Source: Paracoccaceae bacterium
GTDB lineage: Bacteria; Pseudomonadota; Alphaproteobacteria; Rhodobacterales; Rhodobacteraceae
Assembly (NCBI GenBank): GCA_007128135.1
Contig: SKYA01000005.1
Location: forward strand, 1-39,821
DNA: 39,821 bases
Reading direction: 5' to 3'
This document shows positions 7,918-16,250 of this stretch, piece after piece (position 1 is the first letter of the stretch; each line of letters starts with the position of its first letter). Below the pieces are notes generated by a model. It was not told the origin of the DNA. It worked only from the letters and a program-made list of their open reading frames with translations, and did not search any database. A program made the translations under genes and the position numbers.

Positions 7918-10900
7918 TCAGGACGCCGCATCTCCGGTGTCTGGCCGCGAATTGCGCGCGGCAATCCACAGCCCAAGCGCCCCGATGACCCAGATCACGG
8001 CAAGGCCGAGGGCCGCTCCGCCCAGGAACAACACCAGAGCCGCGCGCAGCGGATCATCGGCAAGCGGCAGCAGCGCCAGCACCTCAGGCAGGGCACCGCG
8101 CGCGATGACCGAACCGAACGTCGCGGCGAACCATGCGACCAGCGCAAGGGCGGCGATCAGCGGCACGGCAAGCACCCCGCGCGCAGGCTGGCTGAGAGCT
8201 CGGCGCAACGAGACGATCTGGCGGTGCAGGTCATGCCCGATGGCCAGCACAGAAGGCACCAGCAGCAGCACGATGAACATGCCGAAACCCAGACCATAGA
8301 CCAGCGTGATCACCGTCGGCTTGAGAAACGCCGCCTGGGTCGAGCCTTCGAACATCAGCGGCGTCAGGCCAAAAACCGTCGTGAGCGTGGTCAGCAAGAC
8401 CGGGCGCAGGCGGTCGCAGGTCGCGTCGATGATCGACGGAATCAGCCCCCGGTCGCGGGCATACTGGTCCACGGTCGTCACCAGCACGATCGAATCGTTG
8501 ATGATGATGCCCACCATCCCCATCATCCCCACGATGGAGAACATCGACATCGCCATCTCCCAGCTCATATGGCCGTAGATCACCCCGATCAGGCCGAAGG
8601 GAATGACCGCCATGACCACCAGAGGGCGCAGCCAGCTTGCGAATACCCAAGCCAGCGTCAGGTAGATGAGGATCAGGCAGAGTACGAGACCGATGGCCGC
8701 ATCGGACATGAATTCGCGTTCCTGCTCGGCCTGCCCCGAAAGCCGCGTCGTTATGCCGAAATCGGCCTCGAGGTCGGGCAGTATGCGCTCGGTCAGGGCG
8801 CGGGTCACCTCTCGGGCGCGGGCCGGGTCATCCTCTGACAGATCGCCAGAAACCGTGACCACCCTCACACCGTTCTCGCGCCGCACTGTCGAGAACCCCT
8901 GCCGCTCGGTGACCGAGACAATATCGCCCAGCAGGACCTGCGCCCCCGATGGCGCGCGCATCTGCATGCTGTCAAGGAAGTCGGCAGCGCGTTCGGCCTG
9001 CGGCACTTCGACCCGGATACGGCCCGTGCGCAACCCGTCGGGGAAGGTCGCGGCCTCGATACCCGACAGCCGGTTGCGCAGGTCGCGCGACAGGCCCTCG
9101 ATGGTAAAGCCCAGCGCCTGGCCCTGCGGCGTCAGTTGCAGGATGAGTTCCTGCTTGTCATAGGGCAGGTTGTCCTCGAGCCCCGTCACCTCCGGGAAGG
9201 GCACAAGAGCTGCGCGCAGTGCCTCGGACGCGGCCTTGAGTGTCTCGGCATCGGACCCGCTCAGATCCACCGACAGCGTATCGCCCCCCGGACCGCCGCC
9301 CCAGGACCGGAAACTCAGTTCCTCCAGTCTCGGGTGGGGGCGCACCTCGTCCTGCACCATGCCGGCAAAGGCAAAGCTCGACACAGGGCGGAAGTCGGCA
9401 TCGACCAGATCGATGGAGATCCCGCCCAGCAGATCGCCATCCTTGTTCTCGGCCGAAGCCAGCGCGCGGCCTGCATTGCCGCCAAGTTCGACCATGGCGA
9501 AAGTGACCGGGTTGGTGCCGGACTGTTCTTCCAACCGCGCCGCCACTGCCTCGGTCGCACGCTGCATCTCGCGCAGCATGTCCAGCGTGTCGGCGCGGGT
9601 GGCACCATCGGTCATCACGATATTGCCTGTGATCGAGCCCTGCTCCGGCGGGGCAAAGAAGCGGAAGGGCAGATTGCCACTGACCAGATTCGACGCCTGC
9701 ACCGTCAGCAGCGCGATCAATCCCGCGACGACAGGGTAACGCGCCGTCACCACGAAGCGGATAAACGGGCGGAAGGCACGCTCGCGCGCCCAGCGGAAAC
9801 CGCGATTGACCTGGCGCGAGGGCCAGTCATACCAGCGTTCCTTCAACCCGCTGGCAATGGCATGATACATGTGGTTCGGCAGGATCAGGAAACACTCGAC
9901 GAGCGACGCCAGCAGCACCGCGATCACGGTCAGCGGTATGTCGGCAATCAGCGTGCCGAAGCGACCGCCCACGAGGATAAGCGCGCCAAAGGCCAGAACC
10001 GTCGTGACAGTCGCGGCAAAGACCGGTTGCGCCATGCGGGTGGCGGCGTTCTCGGCGGCTTCGGCAGGTGATTCCCCCAGTTCGCGCGCGCGGTAATCGG
10101 CGTGCTCGCCCACAACGATGGCGTCATCGACCACGATCCCCAGCGTGATGATCAGCGCAAAAAGCGAGATCATGTTGAAGCTGAGCCCCATCAGATACAT
10201 GACCGCGATGGCGGCCATCATCGCGGCAGGAATGCCCGCCGATACCCAGAAGGCCGTTCGGGCATTGAGAAACAGGAACAGCAGCACCACCACCAGCCCC
10301 AGACCCAACAGCCCGTTCTTGAGCAGCAGCCAGATCCGCCCCGAGATGAACTCGGCCCGGGTCGAGACAAGCTCGATCCGCGTGCCTTCGGGCAGCGAGC
10401 GGTTCATCGCTTCGGCGACCTGCTCGACCGTGGACTGAATCGCAATCGCGTCACCGCGCTCGGAGCGATCGACGCGCAGGGTGATTGCCGGATCCGGACC
10501 CACGAAAAAGGCACGCTCACGGTCGATGCTTCCTTCCTCGATCTGCGCGACATCCCCCAGCCGCAGCACTGTGCCGTCCGGGCGCGTACGCAGCGCGATC
10601 TCGCCGACCTCGTCGGCCGAGCGCCGCTCGGTTCCTGTGCGCACGCGCGAGGTGCCGGACGAGACCTCGCCGGTCGGGTCTGTCGTCACGGTCGCGCGAA
10701 TTGCCTGGGCAATCTCGGCCATGGTGAGGTCATGCTCGATCAGGTTGCGGGTCGGCACCTCGACCGTCACCTCGGCGCTGGCCACGCCACGGATGGTGGT
10801 CCGGGTGATGCCTGCATCATAAAGCCGCGCTCCGAACTCGTCGGCAAAGCGGGCAAGTTGTTCCACGGCCACCGGGCCGGTGATGACCACATTGGTCACG

Positions 10901-11349
10901 CGATCGGCCCAGCTCGAACGCCGCGTGACCGGGTCATCGGCGTCCTCGGGCAGGTTGGAGAGCGTGCCCAGCGCATCCTGCACATCGGAATTGGCGCGCG
11001 CCATGTCCCAGCCGGTCTCGAATTCCAGCGTGAAGCTTGCCCGGCCCTCGCGCGATTGCGCCGTGACCTTGGTGACACCGTCAACCGCCTGCAGGACTGG
11101 CCCGGCAAGCTGCACGATGCCCCGGTCCACATCCTCGGCCCCGGCCCCTTGCCAGCGGATATCGACCGAAATGTTGTCGACCACCACATCGGGGAAGAAC
11201 TGCGCACGCATCTGCGGAATGGCGGCAAGCCCGGCCACCAGCATCACGACCAGCAGCAGATTGGCCGCGGTCTTGTGCCGGGTGAAATAGCGAAAGACGC
11301 CAAGCGCCTGAACGGCAAGCCGGTCGCGGGTGCTGCGGGTTACGCTCAT
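7918..11349 (-). CDS. RND-type efflux transporter, inner-membrane permease
   Basis: This 1143-residue protein is an AcrB-like resistance-nodulation-division pump that uses proton import to expel substrates. It has an N-terminal transmembrane helix, two large periplasmic loops, and transmembrane bundles around residues 340-540 and 900-1060. The proton-relay aspartates are present (VVDDAIVV, Asp408-Asp409). The second bundle has a matching GIIINDSIVLV segment. About 60-90 extra C-terminal residues add hydrophobic segments. It starts 3 bp after the adaptor stop, so the two form an operon; no outer-membrane channel gene is present. Substrate cannot be read from sequence. The 229-bp gap beyond its end (7689-7917) shows no gene. 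Confidence 0.92.
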   Translation of the reverse strand: MSVTRSTRDRLAVQALGVFRYFTRHKTAANLLLVVMLVAGLAAIPQMRAQFFPDVVVDNISVDIRWQGAGAEDVDRGIVQLAGPVLQAVDGVTKVTAQSREGRASFTLEFETGWDMARANSDVQDALGTLSNLPEDADDPVTRRSSWADRVTNVVITGPVAVEQLARFADEFGARLYDAGITRTTIRGVASAEVTVEVPTRNLIEHDLTMAEIAQAIRATVTTDPTGEVSSGTSRVRTGTERRSADEVGEIALRTRPDGTVLRLGDVAQIEEGSIDRERAFFVGPDPAITLRVDRSERGDAIAIQSTVEQVAEAMNRSLPEGTRIELVSTRAEFISGRIWLLLKNGLLGLGLVVVLLFLFLNARTAFWVSAGIPAAMMAAIAVMYLMGLSFNMISLFALIITLGIVVDDAIVVGEHADYRARELGESPAEAAENAATRMAQPVFAATVTTVLAFGALILVGGRFGTLIADIPLTVIAVLLASLVECFLILPNHMYHAIASGLKERWYDWPSRQVNRGFRWARERAFRPFIRFVVTARYPVVAGLIALLTVQASNLVSGNLPFRFFAPPEQGSITGNIVMTDGATRADTLDMLREMQRATEAVAARLEEQSGTNPVTFAMVELGGNAGRALASAENKDGDLLGGISIDLVDADFRPVSSFAFAGMVQDEVRPHPRLEELSFRSWGGGPGGDTLSVDLSGSDAETLKAASEALRAALVPFPEVTGLEDNLPYDKQELILQLTPQGQALGFTIEGLSRDLRNRLSGIEAATFPDGLRTGRIRVEVPQAERAADFLDSMQMRAPSGAQVLLGDIVSVTERQGFSTVRRENGVRVVTVSGDLSEDDPARAREVTRALTERILPDLEADFGITTRLSGQAEQEREFMSDAAIGLVLCLILIYLTLAWVFASWLRPLVVMAVIPFGLIGVIYGHMSWEMAMSMFSIVGMMGMVGIIINDSIVLVTTVDQYARDRGLIPSIIDATCDRLRPVLLTTLTTVFGLTPLMFEGSTQAAFLKPTVITLVYGLGFGMFIVLLLVPSVLAIGHDLHRQIVSLRRALSQPARGVLAVPLIAALALVAWFAATFGSVIARGALPEVLALLPLADDPLRAALVLFLGGAALGLAVIWVIGALGLWIAARNSRPDTGDAAS

Positions 11350-11352
11350 GGC

Positions 11353-12837
11353 TCAGCCACCACCCTGAGGGCGTCCGCCGCCACCACCGCTTTCAAGCCG
11401 CTCAATCATGGTGGCGGGCACCTGCTCCTCGGCAAGTTGCGCCAGCATCCGGGCGCGCACCGTCTCGGGCATCCGGGTATTGCCCTCGACCTGCGCGATC
11501 AGGCGCGCACGGCGCTCCGCGTCGAGCGTGACCATTTCGGGCTCCTCAGCGACCACCTCGCCCGAGGCGCTCTCGCGCTGCGGGCGCACGAGGATACCGC
11601 TGCCCAGCATCGGACCAATCTCGCGCACAATCTCGCGTCCGGCAAGCGCCTCGGCCGCGACGATCACGTTTTCGCCCTGCCGACGCAGGATGCTGACCGG
11701 CACTGCCTGAAGCCGGTTGTCCTCGCCCAGGGCCAACACATTGCCCGCTGCATTGACTGCTGTGGCAGGCAGCAGCGCGACATTGCCCATCGCAGGCTCC
11801 TGCAGGCGCACGGTCACGAAATCACCCGGCCGAAAACCGCGCGGCGCCAGCAGATCGACAAAGAGTCGCCGTCCGCTCTGGCCCTGCTCGACGGTGGCAG
11901 AGGCGCGCACCAGCCGCCCCGGCGAGGTGATCTCGTATCCCGCCACCTCGAGCGCGACTTCGGCTTCTGTGCTCAGCAACTGCCCTGAATCGTCAATAAG
12001 GCGCAGATACTGCGCGGTCGAAACCCGCACCGACACCTCCAGTGCCTGCGGGTCGATGATACGGCCGAGCTGCTCGTTGGCGCTGACAAGGCGCCCCTCT
12101 ACCGCATTCACATCGGCAAGCGTGCCCGTGAAGCTGGCATGAACGCGCGTGTCCGCCAGCCGCCGCTCGGCCTCGGCAAGGGTGATGCCCTGCCGCCCGA
12201 GCGCGGTCTGCGCCTGATCGCGGCGCGCTTCGGCCTGCGCCTCGGCCTGCCTGCGCCCGACAAGGGACTGGCGGGCAGAGGCCAGCGCAAGTTCAGCCTC
12301 TTCCAGAGCGGCCTCGGTCGCGACACCGCGCTGCGCAAGGTCAGTGCGTCGCGCAAGGGCGCGGGCGCGCAATTCCACCTGCTCCTGAACGGCAGCGACA
12401 TCTTCGGCCGCGAGGACCAGCGCGCGGGTCGCATCCCGCAGTTCGGCCTCGGCGCGGGCCATGTCGGAGCGCGCCATTGCCAGCGCGGATTCCGCATCTG
12501 CCGGATCGATGCGGAACAGAAGCTGGCCTTCCTCGACCTCGGCACCATCCTCGAAGCCTGACGCGACCTCAAGCACACGCCCGCTGACCGGGGCGCGCAA
12601 TTCCAGCGACCGGCGTGTGCGGACTTCGCCAAAGGCCGACAGGACGGGCGTCACCTGGTCGGGGATCACAGTCATCACCCGCACGGTAAAGACGCGCTCG
12701 CGCCCCTGGCCCGGCCCGCCCGGCGCCTCGGCGCGGCTCTGGATGGCCGAAACGAGCGTGTAGCCTGCATAGCCCAGCGCAGCGGCGGACATCGCCGCCA
12801 GAAACAGCGCCATGAGGCTACGGGTCAGAAAACGCAT
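11353..12837 (-). CDS. RND efflux periplasmic adaptor (membrane fusion protein)
   Basis: This 494-residue HlyD/AcrA-type adaptor bridges the RND pump to an outer-membrane channel. It starts with an uncleaved membrane anchor (residues 7-30), followed by a barrel-sandwich half (LELRAPVSGRVLEVASGFED), a long alanine/glutamate-rich coiled-coil hairpin at about 110-230, the second lipoyl half (VHASFTGTLADVNAVEG), and beta-barrel domains. The C-terminal tail is unusual: a charged helical stretch ends in a run of glycines. It is the promoter-proximal gene of the pump operon, starting after GGGAGCGGCC, with a palindrome 55-70 bp upstream that may be a repressor site. Confidence 0.9.
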   Translation of the reverse strand: MRFLTRSLMALFLAAMSAAALGYAGYTLVSAIQSRAEAPGGPGQGRERVFTVRVMTVIPDQVTPVLSAFGEVRTRRSLELRAPVSGRVLEVASGFEDGAEVEEGQLLFRIDPADAESALAMARSDMARAEAELRDATRALVLAAEDVAAVQEQVELRARALARRTDLAQRGVATEAALEEAELALASARQSLVGRRQAEAQAEARRDQAQTALGRQGITLAEAERRLADTRVHASFTGTLADVNAVEGRLVSANEQLGRIIDPQALEVSVRVSTAQYLRLIDDSGQLLSTEAEVALEVAGYEITSPGRLVRASATVEQGQSGRRLFVDLLAPRGFRPGDFVTVRLQEPAMGNVALLPATAVNAAGNVLALGEDNRLQAVPVSILRRQGENVIVAAEALAGREIVREIGPMLGSGILVRPQRESASGEVVAEEPEMVTLDAERRARLIAQVEGNTRMPETVRARMLAQLAEEQVPATMIERLESGGGGGRPQGGG

Positions 12838-12891
12838 GGCCGCTCCCGTCGATAATTTCCTGCCATGAGCGTTATACGCAGCAGTTGGCGG

Positions 12892-12908
12892 ATCAGTTCA
12901 ATACTGAT
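12892..12908. promoter_or_regulatory. Candidate operator upstream of the RND operon
   Basis: ATCAGT and ACTGAT form a 6-bp inverted repeat around TCAAT. On the minus strand this overlaps a possible -35 (TTGAAC), with a possible -10 (TATAAC, 12871-12876) at a long 19-bp spacing. A TetR- or MarR-type repressor site is possible, but no such regulator is next to it. Confidence 0.3.
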
Positions 12909-12923
12909 TCACGCAAGAGCGCG

Positions 12924-13466
12924 TTACTTCCGTCGCAGATGCTCATCCAGGCGCGGAAAAATCTCGACAAAGTTGCAGGGAAGGTGACGATAGTCGAACT
13001 GATGAACGAGGATCTCGTCCCAGGCATCCCTGCACGCCCCCGGCGAGCCGGGCAAAGCGAACAGATAGGTCCCCTTCGCGACCCCCGCACAGGCGCGGGA
13101 CTGGATCGCCGAAGTGCCGATCTTCTGCATCGAGATGATGGTAAAGACCGTGCTGAAGGCTTCGATTTCCTTTTCATAGACGTCGCGATGCGCCTCGACC
13201 GTGACATCACGCCCCGTAAGCCCGGTGCCACCCGTGGTCAGGATGGCGTCTATTGCGGGATCGTCGCACCAGGCGCGCAACCGGGCAGCGATTTCCGGAC
13301 GCTCGTCGCGGATGATGGCGCGGGCAGCCACGCTGTGCCCGGCCCCATCGATCCGCGCGACAAGCGTATCGCCCGACCTGTCCTGCGACAGATCGCGCGT
13401 GTCGGAAACGGTCAGCACGGCAAAGCGCACCGGGGCGAAGGGTCGGCTCTCGTCGATGCGGCTCAT
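12924..13466 (-). CDS. moaB: Molybdenum cofactor biosynthesis protein MoaB
   Basis: The 180-residue protein belongs to the MoaB/MogA family, which adenylylates molybdopterin before metal insertion. Visible motifs are FAVLTVSDTRDLSQDRSGD at the N-terminus, the MPT-binding TTGGTGLTGRDVT segment, and ALPGSPGACRDAWDEIL near the C-terminus. The start ATG overlaps the stop of the upstream uracil-DNA-glycosylase-like gene (ATGA), so the two are translationally coupled. A MoaB function is clear at family level. Whether it acts as MogA or is redundant cannot be told here. Confidence 0.93.
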   Translation of the reverse strand: MSRIDESRPFAPVRFAVLTVSDTRDLSQDRSGDTLVARIDGAGHSVAARAIIRDERPEIAARLRAWCDDPAIDAILTTGGTGLTGRDVTVEAHRDVYEKEIEAFSTVFTIISMQKIGTSAIQSRACAGVAKGTYLFALPGSPGACRDAWDEILVHQFDYRHLPCNFVEIFPRLDEHLRRK

Positions 13467-14266
13467 GTCAACTCCCGAAGTCTGGCTTGCAATTCCAGCA
13501 GGTCGGCCCAGGCCTCGCGCTTGGCCGCAGGGTTGCGCAACAGGTAGGCCGGGTGAAACATGGGCAACGCCGGGCGACCGCCGACCTCGCGCCACTGGCC
13601 ACGGATGCGCGTGATGCCTTCGCTGGTCTCCAGCAGCGTCATTGCCGGGATGCGGCCCATCAGCAGAAGGATGTCCGGTGCGGCGAGTTCGATATGGCGC
13701 AGCACGAAAGGGCGCATCATGGCGCGTTCCCCGGGGCTGGGGTCGCGGTTCTGGGGCGGGCGCCAGGGCAGGATATTGGTGATGTAGAGCGCGCGGCGCG
13801 GGTCGGGATGTGCCCGGCCCATCGCGATCGCGGCAAACATTCGGTCGAGAAGCTGGCCTGCCTCGCCCACGAAGGGCTTGCCCTGCAGGTCTTCCTCGCG
13901 CCCCGGAGCCTCGCCCACGATCATCACCCGCGCGCCTTCCTGCCCGTCGGAAAAGACCAGATTGCGCGCGCCCTGGCGCAACTCACAATGCGGATACGCC
14001 GCCAGTTCATCGCGCAGCGCCGCAAGACTGGTGGCCACGCCAGCCGCAGCCCGGGCGGCGGCGACCGGATCAGCAGTCGCGGGCTGCCCGGAAGCGCCTG
14101 CGGGAGGAACCGCAACCGGGCGGGCTGCGCGCTCCACCCGACCGGGCAGATCGTAGCGATTTATCGGCGCGTCGCAAATGGCCTCATCTACGCCCATCTC
14201 GACCTGCCAGTCGAGCGCGGCGCGGGCAATCTCGAAATTGCGCTCCCAGTCAGGCCACATCGTCAT
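13463..14266 (-). CDS. Uracil-DNA glycosylase, family-4-like, lacking most Fe-S cysteines
   Basis: The 267-residue protein has the catalytic motifs of family 4 uracil-DNA glycosylases: GEAPGREED at 119-126 and FHPAYLLR with His238 (motif B). It also has GKPFVGEAGQLLDRMF and the NILPWRPPQNRDP loop. It should excise uracil from DNA. Oddly, the four cysteines that bind the [4Fe-4S] cluster in this family are nearly gone: the region around Cys94 keeps one, while Trp168 and Met184 occupy the usual third and fourth positions. Only Cys31 and Cys94 exist in the whole protein. The N-terminal 85 residues form an extra proline/alanine-rich extension. It overlaps moaB by 4 bp. Confidence 0.85.
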   Translation of the reverse strand: MTMWPDWERNFEIARAALDWQVEMGVDEAICDAPINRYDLPGRVERAARPVAVPPAGASGQPATADPVAAARAAAGVATSLAALRDELAAYPHCELRQGARNLVFSDGQEGARVMIVGEAPGREEDLQGKPFVGEAGQLLDRMFAAIAMGRAHPDPRRALYITNILPWRPPQNRDPSPGERAMMRPFVLRHIELAAPDILLLMGRIPAMTLLETSEGITRIRGQWREVGGRPALPMFHPAYLLRNPAAKREAWADLLELQARLRELT

Positions 14267-14361
14267 GCACGCCAAGCTACTGCCGCGCGCCGTCAGCGTA
14301 AAGCGGCCTTGTCGTCGCGCGAAGCGGTTTCTATAACGCAGGCAGTTCGTTTGGGGGGGTC

Positions 14362-15330
14362 ATGACATTCACGCAGAAGCATCTGCTGGGCATAGAACCG
14401 CTGCACCCGGTCGAAATCACCACGATCCTTGACCTTGCCGAGGACTATGTCGCGCTGAACCGGTCGGCCGAAAAGCACGCCTCGGTGCTTGACGGCATGA
14501 CGCAGATCAACATGTTCTTCGAGGCCTCCACCCGCACCCAGGCCAGTTTCGAACTTGCCGGCAAGCGACTGGGCGCAGATGTGATGAGCATGGCCATGGC
14601 GCAGACGAGCCTCAAGAAGGGCGAGACGCTGATTGACACGGCCCTGACGCTCAACGCCATGCATCCCGACCTTCTGGTGGTGCGCCATCCCCATTCCGGA
14701 GCGGTGAACCTGCTCGCCGAGAAAGTGACCTGCGCCGTGCTCAATGCGGGCGACGGGCGGCATGAGCACCCCACCCAGGCGCTGCTCGACGCGCTGACGA
14801 TCCGGCGCAAGAAGGGGCGGCTGCACAGGCTGACCGTCGCCATATGCGGCGATATCGCCCATAGCCGGGTCGCGCGGTCGAACCTGATCCTGCTGGGCAA
14901 GATGGAAAACCGCGTGCGGCTGGTCGGCCCTCCGACCCTGATGCCCGCGCAGGTAGGCACGTTCGGGGTCGAGGTGTTCGACGACATGCGCGCGGGGCTG
15001 GAAGGCGCGGATGTGGTGATGATGCTGCGACTGCAACGCGAGCGGATGGACGGCGCATTCGTGCCCTCGGAGCGCGAATATTTCCACCGCTACGGACTGG
15101 ACGCCGAAAAGCTGGCCTATGCGAAGGATGACGCCATCGTCATGCATCCGGGCCCGATGAACCGGGGGGTGGAGATCGACGGTGCGATTGCCGATGACAT
15201 CAACCGCTCGGTGATCCAGGAGCAGGTCGAGATGGGGGTCGCGGTGCGCATGGCCTGCATGGACCTGCTGGCGCGCAACCTGCGCTCGTCTCGTGAACGT
15301 GCGCGCCTGCGGGAAGTGACCGATGGCTGA
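14362..15330 (+). CDS. pyrB: Aspartate carbamoyltransferase catalytic subunit
   Basis: PyrB condenses carbamoyl phosphate and aspartate to carbamoyl aspartate in pyrimidine synthesis. The 322-residue protein has the carbamoyl-phosphate loop STRTQASFE (from residue 56), HPTQALLD (136-143), the aspartate-binding MLRLQRERM region, and [12 protein letters not shown] near the end. The ATG follows a G-rich ribosome binding site (GGGGGGG). It opens an operon in which every gene overlaps or nearly touches the next. No pyrI is seen. A pseudo-dihydroorotase lies downstream, which suggests a PyrB-PyrC' complex as known in Pseudomonas. Confidence 0.97.
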   Translation: MTFTQKHLLGIEPLHPVEITTILDLAEDYVALNRSAEKHASVLDGMTQINMFFEASTRTQASFELAGKRLGADVMSMAMAQTSLKKGETLIDTALTLNAMHPDLLVVRHPHSGAVNLLAEKVTCAVLNAGDGRHEHPTQALLDALTIRRKKGRLHRLTVAICGDIAHSRVARSNLILLGKMENRVRLVGPPTLMPAQVGTFGVEVFDDMRAGLEGADVVMMLRLQRERMDGAFVPSEREYFHRYGLDAEKLAYAKDDAIVMHPGPMNRGVEIDGAIADDINRSVIQEQVEMGVAVRMACMDLLARNLRSSRERARLREVTDG

Positions 15331-15793
15331 GCAGATCCGCGAGAGCAGGCTGGGAGATACCCTGGTCGAACTGGAACCCGGCGAGAAACGGCTGCGCGAG
15401 ATCCGCTCGGACCGCGCCACCTATATCCGTGACCATGCCGCGATGGCGGTGCTGGGCATGGGGATGGTGGGCATGGTTCTGGCCCTGATCGGCTCGGACC
15501 ACGTGCTGATCGGCTCGCTCGGGGCGGTTCTGGCGCTGATCGTGCGCGGATTGTGGCTCTATTCGGAACAGATGAAATTCCACTGGGTGCTGACCTCTGC
15601 GCGCCTTGTCGGCCCCGGCGGTCGCCAGACCTATCTGCTCGAACTGGACAGGGTGCGCAGGCTCTTCGACGATATCCAGCTGGTGACGAAGGGGGGCGAC
15701 AAGCATCTCATCAAGCATGTCGCGGGTGCAGAGGCGATCGTGGCCGAGATCGAGGCCGCGCGCGAGAAGCGCGCAAAGCGCAAGGGCGGCTGA
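15323..15793 (+). CDS. Small membrane protein with bacterial PH-like domain (first)
   Basis: The 156-residue protein overlaps the end of pyrB by 8 bp. A charged N-terminus (about 40 residues) is followed by two hydrophobic helices (about 40-78). A cytoplasmic part starts [15 protein letters not shown] and resembles the bacterial PH-like (bPH2, YdbS-type) fold, ending in a basic lysine/arginine tail. No enzyme motif is seen. Its place between pyrB and the pyrC-like gene, together with a similar neighbour, suggests the two function as a pair in the membrane. The role is unknown. Confidence 0.7.
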   Translation: MAEQIRESRLGDTLVELEPGEKRLREIRSDRATYIRDHAAMAVLGMGMVGMVLALIGSDHVLIGSLGAVLALIVRGLWLYSEQMKFHWVLTSARLVGPGGRQTYLLELDRVRRLFDDIQLVTKGGDKHLIKHVAGAEAIVAEIEAAREKRAKRKGG

Positions 15794-15794
15794 G

Positions 15795-16250
15795 ATGGAC
15801 CGATTGCCTGCGCATGTCGAGTTGCAACGCGGCGAGCAGGTCATCGCGCTGATCCGGCCCGATTTCCAGATCCAGATTCTGGGCGAGGCGCTGCTCGGGG
15901 TGCTGGCGCTGATCGGGGTGGTGCTGTTTATGATCGGACTTGACCTAGCGATGGAGCGCCCCCTGCGCGGCATCGGCTCGGGCATGATGCTGACCTTCGC
16001 GCTGATGGTGGGTCCGATACTCGCACAGCGCATCCTGTCACCGCGACCTGTCCATGTGCTGACCTCCCACCGGCTGATCGTGAACGAGGACACCACGATC
16101 CCGCTCGAGCGCATCACACGCCTGCAGATCTGGCTGACCGGGCTACTGGTGCAGGGCGTTGGCCAGCGGGTCTATCTGCAGCACCTGATCGGCCCGGCCG
16201 CCGTTGCAAGGCTGATCCGCGACACAATCGCCACTGTTCGGAGGGCCTGA
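15795..16250 (+). CDS. Small membrane protein with bacterial PH-like domain (second)
   Basis: This 151-residue protein starts 1 bp after the preceding stop and ends overlapping the next start (TGATG). It has two membrane helices at about 28-50 and 60-80. After them, the segment HVLTSHRLIVNEDTTIPLER is typical of bPH2/YdbS-like domains, where the polypeptide folds into a PH-like barrel at the membrane. It resembles the gene before it in layout (two helices, then the LTS-x-R-L motif), so the pair probably arose by duplication or forms a hetero-complex. The function is not known. Confidence 0.72.
   Translation: MDRLPAHVELQRGEQVIALIRPDFQIQILGEALLGVLALIGVVLFMIGLDLAMERPLRGIGSGMMLTFALMVGPILAQRILSPRPVHVLTSHRLIVNEDTTIPLERITRLQIWLTGLLVQGVGQRVYLQHLIGPAAVARLIRDTIATVRRA

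Noticed and set aside
10102-11988. 628-codon frame on the plus strand opposite the RND genes
   Set aside because: It spans two genes with complete family motifs on the minus strand; the translation is rich in His, Arg and Gly and resembles no protein.
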